Positions 7,386 through 11,517 of a stretch of 11,517 nt of DNA are shown here, in pieces. The translations under genes and the position numbers were made by a program. Positions within the stretch are counted from its first letter, which is position 1. Each line of letters starts with the position of its first letter. A model generated the notes under the pieces. The model searched no databases and had not been told where the DNA came from. It worked only from the letters and a program-made list of their open reading frames with translations. Source of the stretch: Coemansia sp. RSA 1804 (Eukaryota > Kickxellomycota > Kickxellomycetes > Kickxellales > Kickxellaceae); NCBI GenBank assembly GCA_027578815.1, contig JANBTH010000775.1, positions 1-11,517 of the forward strand, in the 5' to 3' direction.

Positions 7386-7950
7386 GGCTAACCTTACTAC
7401 CCAGAAGCGTCTCGCAGCGTCGGTCCTCAAGTGCGGACAGCGCAAGATCTGGCTGGACCCGAACGAGGTGACGGAGATCTCGCAGGCCAACTCGCGCCAG
7501 AACATCCGCAAGCTGGTGAAGAGCGGACTGATTTTCAAGAAGCCGCAGGCGTCGCACTCGCGCTTCCGCATCCGCGAGCACGCGGCAGCCAAGCGCCTGG
7601 GCCGCCACACCGGCTACGGTAAGCGCAAGGGTACAGCCGAGGCACGCATGCCGTCGTCGCTGCTGTGGATGCGCCACATGAGGGTTCTGCGCAACCTCCT
7701 CCGCAGGTACCGCGAGCAGAACAAGATCGACCGCCACATGTACCACAACCTGTACTTGAGATCCAAGGGTGGTGCGTTTAAGAGCAAGCGTGTGCTGATG
7801 GAGCACATCCACAAGATCAAGGCCGAGAACGCTCGTACCAGGGAGCTCCAGAACCAGGCTGAGGCCCATCGCCAGCGCAACAAGGCTGCGCGCGAACGCC
7901 GTGCTGAGCGCATTGCTGCCAAGCGCGATGCTCTTCTTAATGCCGATTAA
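7386..7950 (+). CDS. RPL19: 60S ribosomal protein eL19 (RPL19), main exon
   Basis: Exon 2 encodes (M)ANLTTQKRLAASVLKCG through AKRDALLNAD and a TAA stop. With the split ATG the protein is 188 residues, against 189 in yeast, whose N-terminus MANLRTQKRLAASV is nearly the same. Conserved blocks include KIWLDPNEVTEISQANSR, IRKLVKSGLIFKKP, GYGKRKGTAEARMP, WMRHMRVLRNLLRRYREQ, KIDRHMYHNLYLRSKG and FKSKRVLMEHIHKIKAE. The C-terminal part, from about residue 145, is a long Arg/Ala/Glu/Gln-rich helix, which in eL19 reaches to the small subunit as an intersubunit bridge. Codons are strongly GC-ending, as expected for high expression. The frame upstream of 7386 is not coding; GGTGTAG is the acceptor. URM1 follows in the same direction. 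Confidence 0.96.
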
Positions 7951-8334
7951 AATGGAGGGAGATCTTAAAAGAAAGAAAGGGTCATGGAGGAATGAAAGAG
8001 TCTCGAGACGACGGTTTAGCGCTGTTGGTTCCTTTGTTTCGTTTTCCCCCTCTCCTTTTTTCTTTTAGCTGTTCCTTGAAGAAGGGTTATAATAAAAAAG
8101 ACCTGGTCGTTCTCTTACTTCTCGTTATGTTGTCGTTTATTTGAGTGGGGGCCCAGCATTTTTTGCTGGTGCTTGACCCACAATGCATGATTTGGTGTTG
8201 CTGGGTGTATTGATGGTGCAGGGTGGAAAAAGAACCACATGTTTTTTGTATCTTCTTCACTAGATTGTTAGTAATCCATACATCACGCTTTTCTGTTATT
8301 TCTACATCTACACAGGCAGAGAAAAGCGTGCAAG
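7951..8334 (+). other. RPL19 3' UTR and URM1 promoter/leader
   Basis: The left part is the RPL19 3' UTR, ending at a likely poly(A) signal AATAAA at 8091-8096. The right part is the URM1 upstream region, with pyrimidine-rich sequence and an ACACAG about 20 bases before the URM1 ATG that could end a leader intron. I see no clear TATA box and no gene. Confidence 0.5.
8091..8096 (+). terminator. Likely RPL19 polyadenylation signal
   Basis: Canonical AATAAA, 141 bases after the RPL19 stop codon and before the URM1 leader. AATAAA is common in AT-rich DNA, so this is positional support only. Confidence 0.4.
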
Positions 8335-8688
8335 ATGGCGGACAAGAGCACGCAGCAGCAGGAAGAGCAGCCAGCAAAGATCGCGGTGAGCGTGGAGTTC
8401 AGCGGCGGGATGGAGCTGCTGATGAAGGACAAGACGCAGAAGCTGCAGGTCGAGCTGGCGGCGGTGGAAGCGTCGCCGAAGGAGCAGCCGACGGTGCGTG
8501 ATCTGATCCGGTTCATCCGCGACAACGTGGTGGCGGAGAAGAAGGAGCTGTTCTCGAAGAACGACACGGTGTGTCCGGGGATCCTGGTGATCGTCAACGA
8601 GGTTGACTGGGAGGTGGAGGATGGCGCCGACACGCGGCTGGAGACGGGTGATAGTGTGCTGTTCATTTCCACGCTTCACGGGGGGTAA
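8335..8688 (+). CDS. URM1: Ubiquitin-related modifier 1 (Urm1)
   Basis: The 117-residue intronless protein ends in SVLFISTLHGG, the Urm1 C-terminus whose terminal Gly is adenylated and thiocarboxylated by the E1-like Uba4/MOCS3. Thiocarboxylated Urm1 donates sulfur to form 2-thiouridine at the wobble position of Lys, Glu and Gln tRNAs, and can also be conjugated to proteins, notably under oxidative stress. Family marks: VEFSGGMELL (20-29), TVRDLIRFIRDNV (53-65), ELFSKNDTVCPGILVIVNEVDWE (71-93). It is about 16 residues longer than human Urm1 (101), from a polar Gln/Glu-rich N-terminus ADKSTQQQEEQP and a slightly longer segment before TVRDL. The start is the first ATG of the frame, in good context (GCAAGATGG). 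The 3' end converges on isocitrate lyase, 154 bases apart. Identification is very secure. Confidence 0.96.
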   Translation: MADKSTQQQEEQPAKIAVSVEFSGGMELLMKDKTQKLQVELAAVEASPKEQPTVRDLIRFIRDNVVAEKKELFSKNDTVCPGILVIVNEVDWEVEDGADTRLETGDSVLFISTLHGG

Positions 8689-8842
8689 CAAGCCCCTCTG
8701 GCATTAGTACAACGAGGATCAACAATGAAAGGCTGGATGGAATAATAATCTTGGGTGTGAGGGTGTTAGTGTACTGAAGGAAGAAGAAGCATGTGAAATG
8801 GGAAAAAGAAGAAACACAATAAACAGAGCGGTATGCGGCTGC

Positions 8843-10483
8843 TTATTTGAACTGCGTCTCGGTGACGCCGGCGCCCATGGCGGATGTGGCAGAGACGCCG
8901 CCGGTGGCAATGGCCATGAGGCCATCGACGTACTTTGCGCCCGACCACTTCTGGTGCGCCAGCGTCTCGACGCCGTTGGCGCGCTCCTGGCGCTGGATGC
9001 CGTTGACGTAGGCGTGCATTCCGCGCTGCGCGTACTCGCGCGCAAACAGATCAACAGACAGGCCGGTGGCGTGGAAGCCGGCAAGCGTGATGAACTGCCA
9101 CACAAAGCCCAGCCTGCCCAGCCTGGGCACATAGGCCTCCATGTCGGCGTCGCTGAGGCCGGCGGCATCCCAGTTGAAGGACGGCGACAGATTGTAGGCC
9201 AGCCACTGGTCGGGGAACACGCTGCGCACGCCGCGCGCAAACGCCTCGGCCTGGGCGAGAATCGGCTTGGCCGTCTCCATCCACAGAAGATCGCTGTACG
9301 GCGCGTAGGCGATGGCGCGCATGATGCAGGCCTGGGTGCCGCCGCGGTATCTGTAGTAGCCTTCACGCGGACGCGGCGCATCCCAGTCCCAGAACACCTC
9401 GGCTGCCTGTCCGCCAAACGCCTCCAGCGACAGCGCGCGCGCCTCGATGTTGGACAGCGCTCCCGCCTGCTCGGCAAACGCTGCTGCCTGCGCATCGGTG
9501 CACACGCCCTTGGCGCGCGCCCAGGCAACCACGGCCTCGGCAAACGTCATGACGCCGGCTGCGTCGTTCCACTCCTTCTCCACGCGCTCCAGATCCGCGC
9601 CAGCCACGCCGCGCGCCTGCGCCGCCGTCATCGCTGCCGCAAGCGACGGCAGCGCCGCGTTGGTTGCGCCCAGAATGAACGGGTGGTCACGTGGATCGAT
9701 GTTGCTTGTCAGCAGCGTGGCGGCCTCGGCGTCCGTGCGCGCAACAAGCAGCGTCTCGGTGCCCATGATGTCGAACTGCGCGCGGATCGCAACAAGCCGG
9801 TTGATGTGCTCCGAAACCGGAACCAGCACCTTGCCGGCCATGTGGCCGCACTTCTTGGTGCCGGCCGCCTGGTCCTCGATGTGGATGCCAGCTGCTCCCG
9901 CCTCCACAAACATCTTGGCCAGCTTCATGTTGGCCGTGATGCCGCCGTGCCCGGTGTCGGCGTCGGCGATTATTGGCCGCAGGAAATCGATGTGCGGCAT
10001 CGACGCACGCTGCGCGGGTGCCACTGCCATGCGCTCCTCGTTCTGCTTGCGATCGTGGAACAGCTGCGCCTTGAACAGCTGGTCCACCTTCCTTGGCAGC
10101 GTGTCCATCGGGTAGTCCGCAAGATCAGGACCCGGCTCGTTGCTTGAGCTGGCAGTCGACGATGACTGCCATCCGGACACGTACACTGTCTCCAGGTACT
10201 TTGCCATCTGCGCAACCTGGATCGTGTCCAGACATCCGAACGTGTGCGACGGCGTCTTGTTTGCAAACCGCTCGCTGAACAGCGCAAACACCTTTTTTGC
10301 CTGCTCGTTCGATGCGTACGTCTGCTGCAGACTGCCGCGCTTGCTGACGATGCTTTCCGCGCTGTATGGCCTGGTGATGCCGCGGAACCGCGGGCTCTGC
10401 CACCACTGCTTGACCTGCTCCACTTGCTCCTGGAACCGCTTCTCCTCGGCCGCGACGATCTGTGCACTCTGGGCTTCTACCAT
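8843..10483 (-). CDS. Isocitrate lyase (glyoxylate cycle)
   Basis: The enzyme cleaves isocitrate to glyoxylate and succinate, allowing growth on acetate, ethanol or fatty acids. At 546 residues it has normal fungal length. It shows substrate-binding YVSGWQSSST (101-110), metal-site IADADTGHGG (172-181), catalytic KKCGH (210-214, Cys212) and NLSPSFNW (431-438). SKRGS at 47-51 aligns with the fungal segment holding yeast Icl1 Thr53, a reported phosphorylation site linked to inactivation; here it is Ser. The C-terminus QFK is not a canonical PTS1, so peroxisomal targeting is not evident. I start at the ATG at 10483 (GAAAAAATGG, strong context); the frame is open to an ATG at 10723, but that lies upstream of the TATA box and reads through the tetranucleotide repeat. 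Codons are extremely GC-rich at third positions. No intron. Convergent with URM1. Malate synthase is not in the window. Confidence 0.97.
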   Translation of the reverse strand: MVEAQSAQIVAAEEKRFQEQVEQVKQWWQSPRFRGITRPYSAESIVSKRGSLQQTYASNEQAKKVFALFSERFANKTPSHTFGCLDTIQVAQMAKYLETVYVSGWQSSSTASSSNEPGPDLADYPMDTLPRKVDQLFKAQLFHDRKQNEERMAVAPAQRASMPHIDFLRPIIADADTGHGGITANMKLAKMFVEAGAAGIHIEDQAAGTKKCGHMAGKVLVPVSEHINRLVAIRAQFDIMGTETLLVARTDAEAATLLTSNIDPRDHPFILGATNAALPSLAAAMTAAQARGVAGADLERVEKEWNDAAGVMTFAEAVVAWARAKGVCTDAQAAAFAEQAGALSNIEARALSLEAFGGQAAEVFWDWDAPRPREGYYRYRGGTQACIMRAIAYAPYSDLLWMETAKPILAQAEAFARGVRSVFPDQWLAYNLSPSFNWDAAGLSDADMEAYVPRLGRLGFVWQFITLAGFHATGLSVDLFAREYAQRGMHAYVNGIQRQERANGVETLAHQKWSGAKYVDGLMAIATGGVSATSAMGAGVTETQFK

Positions 10484-10530
10484 TTTTTCTTTTGCGCTAA
10501 AGGTCTTGGTGTAGAAAATAAAAAGGATCT

Positions 10531-10580
10531 GTTTGTTTGTTTGTTTGTTTGTTTGTTTGTTGGTTGGTTGGTTGGTTGGG
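10531..10580 (-). repeat. Tetranucleotide repeat in isocitrate lyase leader, A/C-only in mRNA sense
   Basis: On the plus strand this is (GTTT)7 followed by (GTTG)5 and GG; in the isocitrate lyase mRNA it reads CC(CAAC)5(AAAC)7. The 50 bases contain no G or U, so the tract cannot self-pair. It ends about 47 bases before the start codon and lies downstream of the TATA box, hence in the transcribed leader unless spliced out. Confidence 0.9.
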
Positions 10581-10671
10581 AATACAAGAGTATGTTTGTA
10601 ATATTCTATCAAAATATAAATAACTGTCAAGGCGGGGAAGAGAAGCAGCAGCTGTTCCTTTATCTTCTTCG

Positions 10672-10678
10672 TTTTATA
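10672..10678 (-). promoter_or_regulatory. TATA box of isocitrate lyase gene
   Basis: TATAAAA on the minus strand, about 190 bases before the ATG at 10483. No ATG occurs between it and 10483, so a start site 30 or more bases downstream gives an AUG-free leader of roughly 150-165 bases carrying the CAAC/AAAC repeat. Confidence 0.6.
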
Positions 10679-10896
10679 GCATTTATGCTTAGGAGATAAT
10701 GCTAGCTGATATTGCCAGTGCAAGTGAATGGCTGGATAGGAGAGGGAAAACCTTTTACCAGCTAGCTAGCATTTTGCCTCTTTCACAGGGACGACAGATT
10801 GGTAATTGCACATGGGCGGGTGGACAAGCGCTATCTACCTATCTATATTCCATTCGCTCCACACCATATTCTTCCTCTTATCGGAGGATTTGACTG
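10679..10896. promoter_or_regulatory. Divergent upstream region of isocitrate lyase (-) and right-edge candidate gene (+)
   Basis: This lies between a minus-strand TATA box (10672-10678) and a plus-strand one (10897-10903), so it probably contains upstream control elements for both. Carbon-source regulation of isocitrate lyase would be expected here, but I cannot assign a known activator site. CGGAG (10882-10886) and CTCCG (10907-10911) form a spaced inverted pair flanking the plus-strand TATA box. Confidence 0.4.
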
Positions 10897-10903
10897 TATA
10901 AAG
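10897..10903 (+). promoter_or_regulatory. TATA box of right-edge candidate gene
   Basis: TATAAAG on the plus strand, 36 bases before the ATG at 10933, at a spacing that would put the start site just before that ATG. Flanked by CGGAG and CTCCG. Confidence 0.4.
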
Positions 10904-11326
10904 TAACTCCGGGCGCATTCCCTCCTCCTCCAATGGTAAACATTTGCTGTCAGAAAATACCCCTTTTGAAAAGTGCAAAACAACGGAACCATAGGCATGA
11001 ATCACAGTGTGTTTCTTTTTCCCTGACTGTTCTTTATTTCTCTAGGCATATGTCAAGATAAAGAAACAATAAAATGGTTTATCTCCTTTCTTTCCTGACA
11101 ATCCAAAATATGATTTGGCCATTGAAAAGGACGATAAGCCCAACTGATTAATGAGAGTCACATTTTCTCTTTAAAATAGATAAAAAGAAAAGGTAAAAAG
11201 TTCACATGCTAACAGCGACGAATAGAAAATGCTCCTCGTCATTATTTTACTCTCCTTGGGAGAAATAGTTTTAGATAGAGCGAAAGATGCTGCCTGCCCA
11301 ATAGAACCGCATGTGAAATATTCTAG

Positions 11327-11517
11327 TCGACCAGCCAGAAAGAAGAGACAAAAATACAACCAGGCCTTTATAACATCGAAATTAACAGCTCGAGTGGATT
11401 ACCGCAACAGCCAACTCCACTCCTCTCATACCATATCGTATTGCCAATTGACTCTGTTCTGTTATCAGCCGAGCAGCATTTGTTGACGGCAGAACCGTTT
11501 ATGCGACGGAGGCCCAT
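11327..11517 (+). CDS. Partial unrecognised gene leaving the right edge (proposed exon 2)
   Basis: After a TTCTAG acceptor ending at 11326, a frame stays open for 63 codons to the window end: STSQKEETKIQPGLYNIEIN, later HIVLPIDSVLLSAEQHLL and EPFMRRRP. Composition is protein-like, unlike the AT-driven shadows nearby. It has no ATG near its start, but phase-0 splicing to an ATG at 10933-10935, directly followed by GTAAAC, gives a plausible N-terminus MSTSQKEETK; that ATG sits 36 bases after a TATA box. The intron would be 391 bases with a CTAAC branch-like site at 11209-11213, rather far from the acceptor. I do not recognise the family; the LYNIEI...YHIVLPIDSVLL pattern faintly recalls the PIG-X/Pbn1 lumenal domain, too weak to name. 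Frame open is seen; the gene model is inference. Confidence 0.38.

Noticed and set aside
8798..10147. 449-codon open frame antisense to isocitrate lyase, plus several other long frames over the same stretch
   Set aside because: Explained by the extreme GC third-position bias of isocitrate lyase, which removes stops from other frames; translations are Arg/Ala/His/Gly-rich with no family resemblance.
10484..10723. 80-codon in-frame N-terminal extension of isocitrate lyase
   Set aside because: It begins upstream of the TATA box and reads through the tetranucleotide repeat (TNKQTNKQ); the protein from 10483 already has normal length and a strong start context.
11229..11486. 85-codon plus frame with a hydrophobic N-terminus (MLLVIILLSLGE)
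   Set aside because: Conflicts in frame with the more protein-like 11327-11517 frame, and the region after residue 35 looks non-coding; kept only as an alternative if the edge-gene model fails.
11368..11517. Minus-strand open frame starting with ATG at the last base
   Set aside because: Cys-rich, low-plausibility translation opposite the better plus-strand frame; start coinciding with the window end is probably chance.

Overview
The window looks like nuclear DNA of a fungus, probably an early-diverging lineage; that placement is my inference. Signs are cytosolic ribosomal protein genes with introns at the start codon, a fungal-type isocitrate lyase, a nuclear-encoded mitochondrial ribosomal protein, TATA boxes, and GC-rich exons in AT-rich spacers. 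I see no bacterial operon signals, CRISPR array, tRNA, rRNA, transposase or viral gene.

Layout, left to right: (1) 1-717, minus, the N-terminal 239 residues of a METTL21-family protein-lysine methyltransferase running off the left edge. (2) 1472-2480, minus, cytosolic ribosomal protein uS13 (RPS18), with a lone-ATG first exon and a ~0.54 kb intron. (3) 2868-3146, plus, mitochondrial ribosomal protein uS19m, divergent from RPS18. (4) 3147-5406, AT-rich, holding a possible small secreted-protein gene (4219-4528) and a perfect 15-bp hairpin (4423-4458). (5) 5479-6192, plus, a beta-carbonic anhydrase with two in-frame starts that look like mitochondrial and cytosolic isoforms. (6) 6872?-7950, plus, ribosomal protein eL19 (RPL19), its start codon split by an intron. 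(7) 8335-8688, plus, URM1. (8) 8843-10483, minus, isocitrate lyase, convergent with URM1, with an A/C-only leader repeat. (9) 10897-11517, plus, a probable unrecognised gene leaving the right edge, again with a model in which an intron directly follows the ATG.

These are mostly housekeeping genes: translation (RPS18, RPL19, uS19m), translation-related modification (URM1 for tRNA thiolation, possibly the lysine methyltransferase), and carbon metabolism (isocitrate lyase in the glyoxylate cycle, carbonic anhydrase supplying bicarbonate). They are separate transcription units, not a pathway cluster. I did not find a new multi-gene system. The points most worth checking are the dual-start carbonic anhydrase, the recurring start-codon introns, the isocitrate lyase leader, and the two unrecognised candidate genes.
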